From the NCBI GenBank assembly GCA_045647865.1, contig JAZRMW010000048.1, forward strand, positions 1-48,274: a stretch of 48,274 bases of DNA, read 5' to 3'. Position 1 is the first letter of the stretch. Each line of letters starts with the position of its first letter. This stretch comes from Phocaeicola_A sp045647865 (GTDB taxonomy: Bacteria; Bacteroidota; Bacteroidia; Bacteroidales; Bacteroidaceae). The position numbers and the translations under genes are program-made. This document shows, in pieces, positions 6,177 to 15,062 of this stretch. The notes under the pieces are model-generated. The model had not been told where the DNA came from. It was given only the letters and a program-made list of their open reading frames with translations, and did not search any database.

Positions 6177-7670
6177 TTACAGCTTCACACTCGTCTTTGA
6201 GGGTTTGGATTCGTTATGGAGACGGTCAAGAGCAGTGACCACATAACGGTATTTCACCTTCCCACCTGCATAAGGAAGATTATAGAACGTATCCGTTGTG
6301 ATAGCAACAATCTTGGATGGATCACTCAAGTTCACCTTCTCTCCCTTAACAAAACGATAAATGACAAACTGACGGGCACGGTCCATCTCGCGTTTGGCCT
6401 TAGGAGCAGTCCAACACAATACCGGACCATCTTCGGTCCAAATCACTTTAACCTTCTTGACCTTCTTGGGAGCTTTATCATCAATGAAAGGAAATTCAGG
6501 TTGCAAGGCGGGATAACGATGATATTCTCTCTCAAGAGCTGTGCGGTAACCTCCTGCATTGTCCACCACTGCACTGGCAGGCCATTGACAACTACCTAAA
6601 ATAGAAGGATAACTACGCTGCATCTGCATCTTGGTCTGTTGCTGATGGATAGAGGTATTCTGAAGATCAGCATGCTGCACGGTGCGCATCACATCCTGTC
6701 CGATAAATAAGGGGCGATTGGCAGTTTTCTCAGCCCACCACTTCACCAACGTAGCATAGTCGGCGGCCGGATGACCTATCTGCCAATATACTTGAGGAAT
6801 ATTATAATCCACCCAACCGTTCTTGACCCACAGGAGGATATCGGCATACAGTTGGTCATAATTTTGGAGGCCGTTGGTTTCGCTTCCTTCGGGATCACTT
6901 TTCTTATTGCGCCAGATACCGAAAGGACTTACACCAAACTTGACCCAAGGTTTTAAGGAACGTACAGTCTGCTGAACCTCTTGAATCAACTGGTTCACAT
7001 TGTTTCTCCGCCAATCATCACGATTAGTGAATCCACGGCCATATTGTGCAAAGGAAGCATCATCTTTAAAGGGTTTTCCATCCACTGGATAGGGATAAAA
7101 ATAATCGTCCATGTGAAGGGCATCCACATCGTAACGGCTGACAATATCGGTTACAATTTGGCAAATGTATTCACGATTTTCAGGTAATCCGGGATCAAAA
7201 TAAAGTTGTCCCTCGTATTCGACAAACCGATGAGGATAGCGCAAAGCTGGATGAGCAGGAGCCATCAAAGTAGTTCCCTTAGTGCGTGCCCGATAAGGAT
7301 TGATCCATGCATGCAATTCCATACCACGACTGTGACACTGGTCAATCATAAACTGAAGAGGATCCCAAAAAGGATAAGGAGAATGTCCCTGTACACCGGT
7401 AAGATAACGGCTCCAGGGTTCATAAGAGGATTGATAGAGAGCATCAGCTTCGGGACGAACCTGAAAAATAATGGCATTGATGCCCGCTTTTTGCAAACTG
7501 TCAAGTTGAGATATTAGGGTATGCTGCAACTGTTCGGTACCCATTCCAATAAATTGTCCGTTGACACACTGTATCCAGGCACCACGAAATTCCCGCTTGG
7601 GGGGAGTTTGTGCCAAACCCCAAGTCATCGCCATAGCCGTCAAAGCTAACAGCATAAAAAGTCTTTTCAT
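6177..7670 (-). CDS. Secreted family 10-like glycosyl hydrolase (GHL10/DUF187)
   Basis: A 497-residue exported protein. A signal peptide (MKRLFMLLALTAMAMTWGLA, then QTPP) precedes a TIM-barrel-type domain typical of the GHL10 (DUF187) family: FRGAWIQCVN near the start, INAIIFQVRPEADALY, ELHAWINPYRA, DALHMDDYFYPYP and FGVSPFGIWRN. A C-terminal fibronectin-like segment (from about 405, KKVKVIWTEDGPVLCW) follows. Family members are predicted glycan hydrolases of the envelope; the substrate is not known and is not suggested by neighbours. Start chosen at the signal peptide; an ATG at 7760 lies upstream of the promoter core. Confidence 0.88.
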   Translation of the reverse strand: MKRLFMLLALTAMAMTWGLAQTPPKREFRGAWIQCVNGQFIGMGTEQLQHTLISQLDSLQKAGINAIIFQVRPEADALYQSSYEPWSRYLTGVQGHSPYPFWDPLQFMIDQCHSRGMELHAWINPYRARTKGTTLMAPAHPALRYPHRFVEYEGQLYFDPGLPENREYICQIVTDIVSRYDVDALHMDDYFYPYPVDGKPFKDDASFAQYGRGFTNRDDWRRNNVNQLIQEVQQTVRSLKPWVKFGVSPFGIWRNKKSDPEGSETNGLQNYDQLYADILLWVKNGWVDYNIPQVYWQIGHPAADYATLVKWWAEKTANRPLFIGQDVMRTVQHADLQNTSIHQQQTKMQMQRSYPSILGSCQWPASAVVDNAGGYRTALEREYHRYPALQPEFPFIDDKAPKKVKKVKVIWTEDGPVLCWTAPKAKREMDRARQFVIYRFVKGEKVNLSDPSKIVAITTDTFYNLPYAGGKVKYRYVVTALDRLHNESKPSKTSVKL

Positions 7671-7703
7671 TCTATTGAGATTATCTGAAATTCTATTTTC
7701 CGA

Positions 7704-7735
7704 CAAAGGTACAGAGTTTGCGGCACATATACAAG
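7704..7735 (-). promoter_or_regulatory. Promoter of the GHL10 gene
   Basis: On the minus strand CTTG (7732-7735), a 20-base spacer and TACCTTTG (7704-7711), 33 bases before the start codon. Confidence 0.6.
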
Positions 7736-7795
7736 TAATCGCAACAAAAGGAAGAAACAAAACCTTTTTATTCTATTAAGAACAGAGTATTTAAC

Positions 7796-8038
7796 GTGAG
7801 TTCGATATAAAAATCTTCGGGTACAAAAGTAACTAAAGCTCTCCCTCTAAGTTAGGGGATCCTCGCAGGGAGAGGACGTATGTCTATAAAAGTTCCATTT
7901 TTACACACTCCTCCGTCGCTAACGACACCCTAACGGGCCTCCGTCGTCCAAAGGACTCCCCGATTGCTGTGCCAGCTCGCAATCGCCCCTAACTTAGGGG
8001 AGGAGTTGTAGTTACTCTGCTCCTTATATCGAACTCAC
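7796..8038. mobile_element. MITE-like element, 243 bp, with long terminal inverted repeats
   Basis: The ends are perfect 15-bp inverted repeats: GTGAGTTCGATATAA (7796-7810) and its complement (8024-8038). The similarity continues inward, with AGTAACTA in both arms and CTAAGTTAGGGG facing CCCCTAACTTAG. The centre holds CTCCGTCGCTAACGACACC and a small hairpin CGATTGC/GCAATCG. It has no coding capacity. I see no clear target-site duplication (left flank tatttaac, right flank atcatttt), so mobility is inferred from the structure only. Confidence 0.6.
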
Positions 8039-8049
8039 ATCATTTTTCT

Positions 8050-8130
8050 ACAAAAAAGACGCAGATTACACAGATTCTACGGACCTTTCTTTATAGACTA
8101 TCCGTGTTATCCGCGTAATCCGCGCCCATA
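8050..8130. repeat. Imperfect inverted repeat of the CGCGGATTA type
   Basis: GACGCAGATTACACAGATT on the left faces AATCCGCGTAATCCGTG-like sequence on the right, actually read as ATCCGTGTTATCCGCGTAA then TCCGCGCC. About 20 of 27 positions pair. It lies 30 bases beyond the stop codon of the barrel protein gene and may act as its 3' hairpin. Confidence 0.5.
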
Positions 8131-8160
8131 AAAAACTCTTTTTCTTACACCTTATTATCC

Positions 8161-11100
8161 TTAGAATGGACGGCCACCACCCATGCCGCCACCAAATCCT
8201 CCCATCGGAGGACGGCCACCGCCCATACCGCCGCGACCACCACCGGGGAATCCACCTCCTTCACCACGAGGTCCACCGCGGAATGCATTTTGATTGTCAC
8301 CGAAAATATTCAGTCTATAGATGAAGTGCAACATGCAGTAACTATTGATAGCATTGGATTCAGTATCGTTACGCATAGCCGCGTTAATCGTGCGACTGAT
8401 GTTGCTCTGTTCGTGCAAGATGTCATAGAATTGGAGAGACAAACTGGCTGCGCCATTGAACAAGCGATGTGACACTTGAGCATTCCACAACAGTTCATTG
8501 GTATTCATGCTGGCCTCACTGAATCCACGACGGCTGTTCATGCTGATGTCAGTAGAGAGACTGGTTCCCCACGGGAAAGTCAAATTTGTACTTCCACCAT
8601 ATGCATAGATATAAGTATCCAGATTACGATCGGGTTGCAATTTGTTCTCTGCATGCTGATAATTGAGGTTACCAGTCAAAGAAAATTCAACTTGCATATT
8701 GTTATCCCAATCCTGACGGTAACTTCCTCGCAAGTTCTCTCCTAAATTGATGGTACGCGTAGTATTCTTGCGGCTGTCAATACCATTCTGTGCAAGATAC
8801 TGCACTTGATTACTATAAACAGCACGAGTATTGGTGCTAACATTGAACTTCTTGTTGCGAAGTGCTGTATTGAATCCGAAATTACCGTTAACATTCCAGT
8901 TTCCGTTGATGTTTTCCGGACGGGTAGTACGTCCACCAGTCTCGGTATCATACGTCACCATACTACTCACACTATTCTGAGTCAATTGACCTCCCAACAT
9001 AGCAAAGATTCCACGTTGTTTCTCTATGGTGTATTTGCGATAGTTTGCATTCAAATTATGACTGAATGAAGGCTTCAACCCTGGATTACCTTGTCTGATA
9101 TTCAGCGGATCCGTATCATCCAAGAAGTCCAACATATCCGTCATGCTGGGTTGACTGCTACGGCCCTGATATCTAATGTCAATCTGATGCTGTTTGGTCC
9201 AATTGTAACGGAAGCGTACATTGGGGGTAAAATTCAAAACATTACGCGTAACTGTTGTATCAATTTTCAAATACTTGTACTCCATCTTGGTTTTCTGAGG
9301 CAACGCAGTGAAACCAATGTTGAATTGATACTTATCACGAATGACACGCAACATAGCCTGTGCCTCGTGGGTATAGTTATAATATTCTGAGAACTGGCTC
9401 TGTTCGTTATCAATATACTCCTCATAATTATTCGGAACAATAGGGAAACCATCAAACAAATAATTGGGATAAGCCTCACTGAAGTCATACGTTGAACGGT
9501 CGTTCTTACTATAACTTTCAGTAAAGCGATAACTGAATTGCAAGAATGTCTGATAAAGGATAGGTTCACTATAAGTGAATTGGGCACTATAGTTCCAGTT
9601 CTTACCAGGAGTAACATTGTATCGGTTACGAATATCGTTTCTTCCATTCTGAGTTTGGAAGTATTTCACTTCGGATGCAGAAATGGATTTGTTTTCACTG
9701 TCACTGTAGCTGTAACTTCCAAGGAAAGTAATGTTGCGTCCTTCGTTGTTCAAACGGCGGTTTACCTGTAACGAACCACTGGCATTCCAACTATCACTGT
9801 TGCTCTGAGTCTTACTACGATTGGTATTAACCAATGTGTCGCCCCAATTAAATGCCGGATTATATGCCTCACGCAAAGGATCTTGAGTCAACTCAAACGG
9901 ATCTTCATTAAACGTTGCAGATGTACTTTCTGACAAATTGTCTGAACGATCAAACGTAAATCGGGGACGAAAGATGATGTTAGTCATCGTGTCCGGTTCC
10001 CATTCCAAACGGAAATTTGCTTCTATATTTTCTGAACATTCCAAACTATTTCTCAAACTGTTAGAGAATGAATTTCCACTCTGAAGGAATGTCTCACTGG
10101 CACTCTTTGTCTTACTGTCTGTATCACGATGACGGTAACGAACATCACCTCCCATCTCAATATTACCTTTCTCAAATGCGAAATTAAAACCGGCATCCTT
10201 GTTGGCCTGCAGACCACCACCGCCGCCACCGCCACGGAAACCACCACCGCCACCGGGAAAGCCACGTCCTCCTACATTGTTGGCATTACCCAAAAGAGTC
10301 ATCTGCTGGGCATCGTCATAACGGTTTATGATTGCACTACCGGAATATCGGTCTTCCGTACCGTAGGCTGCATCAACATTACCGAACCATCCCTTATTCA
10401 TACCTTTTTTGACAGTCAAGTCAAGAACAGTTTCCTCTTCACCATCATCAATACCAGTCACACGAGCCAAGTCGCTCTGCTTGTCGTATGCCTTGAGTTT
10501 CTCTACCATCTCAACAGGAACATTCTTCATGGCTGTCTCAGTGTCACCACTGAAGAATTCCTTACCATTCATCATAATCTTCCTTACTTCCTTACCATTG
10601 ATGGTAATTTTTCCGTTCTCATCCACTTCTGCACCAGGGAGTTTTTTAACCAATTCCTCTAACATGGAGCCTTGCGGAACACGGAAAGCACCAGCATTGT
10701 AAATCACCGTATCCTCAGAAACTTGCATTTCGGCCAACTGAGCAGTCACAGTTGCCTGCTTCAACAAGACTGCATCTTGAGTAAGTTCTATGGTTCCTAT
10801 ATCCACAGACTTTTTCAATGTCAGATTTTTCCACGTTGGCACATAACCCGTATAGGATACTTTCATCAAATAACTCCCCGATACTACAGCCGGCAACAGG
10901 AATCTTCCATCCAAATCACTTACACCACCAGCGACAAAAGCACTATCTTTCACAGTTAACAACTGGACTGTGGCCTGCATCACAGGTTCTGTACTCTGCT
11001 TGTCTTGTACAAGTCCGCTCACTACCACGTCTTTCTTCTGTGCCATCACAACAACGGATGCACATACACACACAATCACAAATGATAGAAGTTTTTTCAT
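8161..11100 (-). CDS. Outer-membrane beta-barrel protein, TonB-receptor type, glycine-rich
   Basis: A 979-residue protein with a signal peptide (ends VVVMAQ), a carboxypeptidase-regulatory-like beta-sandwich (about 28-110; VSGLVQDKQSTEPV, GRFLLPAV, GSYLMKVSYTGY), a plug-like region (about 115-225; AEVDENGKITINGKEV) and a barrel of many alternating strands. This resembles the outer membrane protein beta-barrel family related to TonB-dependent receptors; no SusD partner is adjacent, so it is not a classic SusC. Two glycine-rich tracts stand out: one just after the plug (GGGGGFRGGGGGGG) and one at the extreme C-terminus (GGRGGMGGGRPPMGG), the protein ending in Phe. Ligand unknown. Start at MKKLLSF; MIEMKK three codons upstream is also possible. 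Confidence 0.85.
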   Translation of the reverse strand: MKKLLSFVIVCVCASVVVMAQKKDVVVSGLVQDKQSTEPVMQATVQLLTVKDSAFVAGGVSDLDGRFLLPAVVSGSYLMKVSYTGYVPTWKNLTLKKSVDIGTIELTQDAVLLKQATVTAQLAEMQVSEDTVIYNAGAFRVPQGSMLEELVKKLPGAEVDENGKITINGKEVRKIMMNGKEFFSGDTETAMKNVPVEMVEKLKAYDKQSDLARVTGIDDGEEETVLDLTVKKGMNKGWFGNVDAAYGTEDRYSGSAIINRYDDAQQMTLLGNANNVGGRGFPGGGGGFRGGGGGGGLQANKDAGFNFAFEKGNIEMGGDVRYRHRDTDSKTKSASETFLQSGNSFSNSLRNSLECSENIEANFRLEWEPDTMTNIIFRPRFTFDRSDNLSESTSATFNEDPFELTQDPLREAYNPAFNWGDTLVNTNRSKTQSNSDSWNASGSLQVNRRLNNEGRNITFLGSYSYSDSENKSISASEVKYFQTQNGRNDIRNRYNVTPGKNWNYSAQFTYSEPILYQTFLQFSYRFTESYSKNDRSTYDFSEAYPNYLFDGFPIVPNNYEEYIDNEQSQFSEYYNYTHEAQAMLRVIRDKYQFNIGFTALPQKTKMEYKYLKIDTTVTRNVLNFTPNVRFRYNWTKQHQIDIRYQGRSSQPSMTDMLDFLDDTDPLNIRQGNPGLKPSFSHNLNANYRKYTIEKQRGIFAMLGGQLTQNSVSSMVTYDTETGGRTTRPENINGNWNVNGNFGFNTALRNKKFNVSTNTRAVYSNQVQYLAQNGIDSRKNTTRTINLGENLRGSYRQDWDNNMQVEFSLTGNLNYQHAENKLQPDRNLDTYIYAYGGSTNLTFPWGTSLSTDISMNSRRGFSEASMNTNELLWNAQVSHRLFNGAASLSLQFYDILHEQSNISRTINAAMRNDTESNAINSYCMLHFIYRLNIFGDNQNAFRGGPRGEGGGFPGGGRGGMGGGRPPMGGFGGGMGGGRPF

Positions 11101-11416
11101 TTCAATCACAAGTTTCTTTATACCTTAATTATATATACTATTCTACGATAACTCTAATTATCATGTCTAAGAGAAATACGGTTCTATGACTAATTTTAAC
11201 CGAAAAAGTTTAATCTGCATTCATAAAAGGGTCACAGAGTCAACCTGCTATATCAATAAGACGAAAAGTGGTCAACCCAAATCGTTAACATACAAAATAG
11301 GAAAATGAGGCAAACATTTCACTTTTTCCACCTTTCAATCTAATTTTTCACTCCACTTACTTTGCATTTCACAGACTTTACACTACTTTTGTTGCTGAAA
11401 TCAAGGGAAACGACTT
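11101..11416. other. Divergent intergenic region, barrel gene / aroB
   Basis: Holds the aroB promoter (11361-11391). No exact TAnnTTTG with proper spacing is seen for the divergent barrel gene. Nothing else is recognised; the stretch around 11200-11340 is A-rich without strong repeats. Confidence 0.5.
11361..11391 (+). promoter_or_regulatory. aroB promoter
   Basis: TTTG (11361-11364), 19-base spacer, TACTTTTG (11384-11391); start codon 26 bases further on. One of the best consensus matches in the window. Confidence 0.75.
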
Positions 11417-12475
11417 ATGAGTAAACAAGAAGTAATATTGTCCGAAAATATAGAGCAGAGTCTGAAACAAGCCATCAGCAATTGTCCGCACGACAAGCTG
11501 TTCATACTTGCCGACGAATGTACTGCACACTTGTGTATTCCCCATATCTGCGAAGTGGAATGCCTAAAGGGAGCTGAGTATATCACCATAGGTGCTACTG
11601 ACACGCACAAGACATTGGAAACCTTGGCACATGTATGGAAAGCCCTCGGTGACAATGGAGGTACTCGCCATTCGCTAATGTTGAACGTAGGAGGCGGTAT
11701 GGTGACAGACTTGGGTGGATTTGCAGCTTCCACCTTTAAACGAGGCATTACCTATATTAACATTCCCACTACCCTACTTGCCATGGTGGATGCCTCGGTC
11801 GGAGGAAAGACAGGTATCAACTTCAACGGATTGAAGAACGAAGTGGGTGTATTCAACCCTGCCAACAGTGTACTCATTGATACAAACTTTCTACGCACAT
11901 TGGATTACTCCAATTTAGTGTCTGGCTATGCTGAGATGCTGAAGCATGGACTTATCAGTACTGTGGAACATTGGGCAGAACTCTTGAATTTCGATTTCAA
12001 TCATGTGGACTACCCTACCCTTCAGACATTGGTAGCCAAGAGTGTGAGGATTAAAGAAAACATTGTGGAGCAAGACCCATTGGAACATGGCATCCGCAAG
12101 GCTCTGAACTTAGGGCATACAGTAGGACATGCCTTTGAGAGTCTGGCATTGGAAGAAGACCGACCGCATCTGCATGGCTATGCCGTAGCATGGGGAATGG
12201 TATGCGAACTGTACCTGTCACATCTGAAGACAGGATTCCCTATAGACAAAATGAGGCAAACCATCCAATTCATACGAGAGACGTATGGAATATTTACTTT
12301 CGATTGCAAACAGTATGACCGTCTATACCAATTCATGACCCACGACAAAAAGAACACCTCGGAAAACATCAACTTCACCCTATTAGGCGAAGTGGGCGAT
12401 ATCCGTATCAACCAAACAGCTACCCGCAAAGAAATAGATGAAATGCTGGACTTTTATCGCGAAACAATGGGATAA
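11417..12475 (+). CDS. aroB: 3-dehydroquinate synthase
   Basis: A 352-residue cytoplasmic enzyme that closes DAHP to 3-dehydroquinate, step two of the shikimate pathway. The NAD-binding segment GGGMVTDLGGFAAS (92-105), IPTTLLAMVDASVGGKTGIN (116-135) and the metal ligands E173 (SGYAEMLKH), H234 (NLGHTVGH) and H253 (LHGY) are all present, so the protein should be active. Length is slightly short but normal for Bacteroidetes. It is followed after 105 bases by eno on the same strand; eno supplies phosphoenolpyruvate, the precursor of the pathway, but the gap and a weak promoter-like stretch leave co-transcription open. Confidence 0.96.
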   Translation: MSKQEVILSENIEQSLKQAISNCPHDKLFILADECTAHLCIPHICEVECLKGAEYITIGATDTHKTLETLAHVWKALGDNGGTRHSLMLNVGGGMVTDLGGFAASTFKRGITYINIPTTLLAMVDASVGGKTGINFNGLKNEVGVFNPANSVLIDTNFLRTLDYSNLVSGYAEMLKHGLISTVEHWAELLNFDFNHVDYPTLQTLVAKSVRIKENIVEQDPLEHGIRKALNLGHTVGHAFESLALEEDRPHLHGYAVAWGMVCELYLSHLKTGFPIDKMRQTIQFIRETYGIFTFDCKQYDRLYQFMTHDKKNTSENINFTLLGEVGDIRINQTATRKEIDEMLDFYRETMG

Positions 12476-12580
12476 AACAAAATTCCTACAAACATTTTGC
12501 ATCCTTAAAATGTTACCCTAATTAGAGAATAATTCATCAAACTAAATTTTGCATTTGAAAAACCTCAATTTTTATCCCGT

Positions 12581-13849
12581 ATGAGAATAGCAGCAATTAA
12601 AGGAAGAGAGATATTGGACTCTCGCGGAAATCCCACTATTGAAGTGGATGTCACATTGGAATGTGGAATTATAGGTAGAGCTTCTGTACCTTCGGGAGCT
12701 TCTACTGGAGAAAATGAAGCATTGGAATTGCGAGACGGTGATCCCTCGCGTTACGACGGCAAAGGGGTGACAAAGGCCGTGGCAAACATCAACACGCTAA
12801 TAGCCCCCCAACTGATAGGGATGTCAGCCCTGGAACAACGTAACATTGACCACCTGATGCTGGAGTTAGACAATACACCTGACAAGTCGCGTCTGGGAGC
12901 CAATGCCATATTGGGAGTATCGCTGGCCGTAGCACGCGCAGCAGCCCTCTTCCTCGGGATACCACTATACAGATATATCGGAGGTACAAACACCTTTGTA
13001 CTGCCCGTCCCCATGATGAACATCATCAACGGAGGAAGCCATTCGGATGCCCCCATCGCTTTTCAAGAGTTTATGATACGTCCCATCGGTGCCCCTTCTT
13101 TCAAGGAAGCCCTGCGTATGGGTGCAGAGGTGTTTCATGCTCTGAAAAAAGTGCTGAAAGAAAGAGGATTGAGCACAGCTGTTGGCGATGAAGGCGGATT
13201 TGCTCCCCCACTCAATGGTACAGAAGATGCACTCGACTGCATCATGGAGGCTATCCAAGCGGCCAACTATGTGCCGGGGAAGGACATCACCATCTCACTG
13301 GATTGCGCCTCCTCGGAATATTACCGGAACGGGACGTACGACTACACCATCTTTGAACACGAAAAAGGCATACGCCGCACCCCCGACCAACAGGTGGAGT
13401 ATCTGGAAAGGCTCATCGACACCTACCCCATCGACTCCATAGAGGACGGCATGGCCGAAAATGACTGGGAAGGATGGAAACTGCTGACCCAACGTATCGG
13501 CGGACGATGCCAATTGGTAGGCGACGATCTGTTTGTGACCAACGTCAAGTTCCTGCAAAAGGGTATCGACGAAGGGTGTGCCAACTCCATTCTTATCAAA
13601 GTGAACCAAATAGGCACACTCAGTGAGACCTTGGATGCCATCAGATTGGCACGAAACCACGAATACACCACCATCATCTCGCATCGATCGGGCGAAACGG
13701 AAGATACCACCATTGCCGATATAGCCGTAGCCACTAACTCGGGACAAATAAAAACTGGCTCGTTGAGCCGTAGTGACCGCATGGCCAAATACAACCAATT
13801 GCTCCGCATCGAAGAAGAATTGGGTGAAGAGGCTAAATATGGGGGATAA
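12581..13849 (+). CDS. eno: Enolase
   Basis: A 422-residue glycolytic enzyme converting 2-phosphoglycerate to phosphoenolpyruvate. The N-terminal GREILDSRGNP, the SVPSGASTG loop, H154 and E163 (NGGSHSDAPIAFQEF), E204 (GDEGGFAP), metal ligands D241, E288 and D315, and K340 in the signature LIKVNQIGTLSET are intact. Length is normal. Just upstream TAAATTTTG (12543-12551) resembles a -7 box with one extra base. The 3' end of the gene is visibly more G+C-rich than the flanking DNA, as expected for a highly expressed gene. No clear terminator follows directly. Confidence 0.97.
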   Translation: MRIAAIKGREILDSRGNPTIEVDVTLECGIIGRASVPSGASTGENEALELRDGDPSRYDGKGVTKAVANINTLIAPQLIGMSALEQRNIDHLMLELDNTPDKSRLGANAILGVSLAVARAAALFLGIPLYRYIGGTNTFVLPVPMMNIINGGSHSDAPIAFQEFMIRPIGAPSFKEALRMGAEVFHALKKVLKERGLSTAVGDEGGFAPPLNGTEDALDCIMEAIQAANYVPGKDITISLDCASSEYYRNGTYDYTIFEHEKGIRRTPDQQVEYLERLIDTYPIDSIEDGMAENDWEGWKLLTQRIGGRCQLVGDDLFVTNVKFLQKGIDEGCANSILIKVNQIGTLSETLDAIRLARNHEYTTIISHRSGETEDTTIADIAVATNSGQIKTGSLSRSDRMAKYNQLLRIEEELGEEAKYGG

Positions 13850-14046
13850 AACGAAGACAAAATACATTTATAGTTGCTATTGTTGGTGCAGCAACCGCTG
13901 CTATTGAAATAATCATATTTTCAAGTATACCAGATCTTGATTAACCTTCAGTTTATCCCCTCATATTTTCGCGTTGCATAGCAAGGTGGATAAAAAAACT
14001 TTCTTTACACATTTCTACAGTCTGGAATATGCCCCGCCACATAAGT

Positions 14047-14174
14047 TGAAAAAAGTCTGGATACTTACAGGAAAAAGTATCCAGACTTTTTTCAGTTACA
14101 CTGGACACTTTTTTGAGAAACGCTACAGGCTTTTCTCAAAAAGTATCCAGAGATTTTCAGCAAGTGTCCAGTGT
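14047..14174. repeat. Five alternating copies of an AAGTRTCCAG 12-mer forming nested hairpins
   Basis: A perfect 20-bp hairpin spans 14047-14094 (loop 14067-14074). Next, ACACTGGACACTT (14098-14110) pairs with AAGTGTCCAGTGT (14162-14174), and inside it TTTTTGAGAAA (14110-14120) pairs with TTTCTCAAAAA (14132-14142). The word AAGTATCCAG or AAGTGTCCAG occurs five times in mixed orientation (14055, 14075, 14099, 14141, 14162). Confidence 0.75.
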
Positions 14175-14206
14175 TATGCGGAAGCAATTATTATGAGATG
14201 TTTTGA

Positions 14207-14238
14207 TTTGGTATTCCGCCCGATTTACACTATCTTTG
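14207..14238 (+). promoter_or_regulatory. Upstream tandem promoter of the tsaB operon (P1)
   Basis: TTTG (14207-14210), 20-base spacer, TATCTTTG (14231-14238). The spacer contains TCCGCCCGATTTACAC, repeated in the second promoter. Immediately after, TATCTTTGATT pairs with AATCGAAGATA (14246-14256, with one wobble), so a hairpin would form at the very start of this transcript. Confidence 0.65.
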
Positions 14239-14291
14239 ATTAAAAAATCGAAGATAGGCGGCATCTCGGGATAAAAAATAAAGGAGTTTAT

Positions 14292-14322
14292 TTTGTTCTC
14301 CGCCCGATTTGCACTATCTTTG
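14292..14322 (+). promoter_or_regulatory. Downstream tandem promoter of the tsaB operon (P2)
   Basis: TTTG (14292-14295), 19-base spacer, TATCTTTG (14315-14322), 27 bases before the tsaB start. The block TCCGCCCGATTTGCAC is a copy of the one 84 bases upstream with one substitution. Confidence 0.75.
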
Positions 14323-14349
14323 CCCCATATATAATAAGGTATAAGAAAT

Positions 14350-15045
14350 ATGTCGTGTATATTACACATTGAGACCTCTACAGAGGTGTGTTCAGTGGCC
14401 TTGAGCCAAGATGGTGCAACGATATTTTCACAAGAAGATTTCGAAGGGCAGCAACATGCAACAAAACTTGGAGTTTTCGTGGATGAAGCATTATCTTTTG
14501 CTGATAGCCATGCCATCCCAGTGGATTCAGTAGCAGTCAGTTGTGGACCTGGTTCATATACAGGATTGCGCATTGGTGTATCTATGGCAAAAGGAATCTG
14601 CTACGGACGGGAAATTCCTTTGATTGCCATTCCAACATTGGAAGTCCTGTGTGTTCCAATATTGCTAAGGTACGATTTGCCCGAAGATGCCCTGCTTTGT
14701 CCCATGATAGATGCCCGCCGCATGGAAGTATATGCCGCCATCTATGACCGCGCATTAAAAACTGTACGTCCAACAGGTGCAGATATTGTAGAAGAAAATT
14801 CCTACCTGGAGTATCTGGAGAAACACCCCGTCTATTTCTTCGGAAACGGTTCGGCCAAATGTCGCGAGAAAATCACCCATCCCAATGCCCATTTTATTGA
14901 CAATATACGTCCATTGGCCAAAATGATGTTCCCTTTGGCAGAAAAGGCTGTAGCCGTACAAGACTATAAGGATGTAGCCTATTTCGAACCTTTCTACCTG
15001 AAAGAATTTGTTGCTACAGTATCAAAATCAAAAGTAATCAAATAA
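14350..15045 (+). CDS. tsaB: tRNA threonylcarbamoyladenosine biosynthesis protein TsaB
   Basis: A 231-residue ASKHA-fold protein that acts with TsaD and TsaE in making the t6A37 modification of ANN-decoding tRNAs. The N-terminal LHIETSTEVCSVAL and the central CGPGSYTGLRIGVSMAKG are family hallmarks, as is a following PTLEVL. Length is typical. It is the first gene of a tight same-strand cluster (17 bases to the DUF4290 gene), preceded by two tandem promoters. Confidence 0.93.
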   Translation: MSCILHIETSTEVCSVALSQDGATIFSQEDFEGQQHATKLGVFVDEALSFADSHAIPVDSVAVSCGPGSYTGLRIGVSMAKGICYGREIPLIAIPTLEVLCVPILLRYDLPEDALLCPMIDARRMEVYAAIYDRALKTVRPTGADIVEENSYLEYLEKHPVYFFGNGSAKCREKITHPNAHFIDNIRPLAKMMFPLAEKAVAVQDYKDVAYFEPFYLKEFVATVSKSKVIK

Positions 15046-15062
15046 GAAAACATCAACAAAAA

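Larger units (their letters stand above)
13850..14349. other. 500-bp intergenic stretch with palindromes and tandem promoters
   Basis: Holds a weak hairpin near 13874-13896 (GTTGCT/AGCAAC), the cluster of AAGTATCCAG-type inverted sites (14047-14174) and two near-identical promoters (14207-14322). A frame at 13974-14243 could encode 89 residues, but it runs straight through the palindromes and matches nothing I know. Confidence 0.6.

Noticed and set aside
13838..13906. Cys-rich mini-ORF overlapping the end of eno (MGDKTKTKYIYS and on)
   Set aside because: It is only 22 residues, has no ribosome-binding site of its own, and its composition reflects the small GTTGCT/AGCAAC hairpin.
13974..14243. 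An 89-residue plus-strand frame in the eno-tsaB spacer
   Set aside because: It reads through three nested hairpins and the upstream promoter, and the product resembles nothing known.
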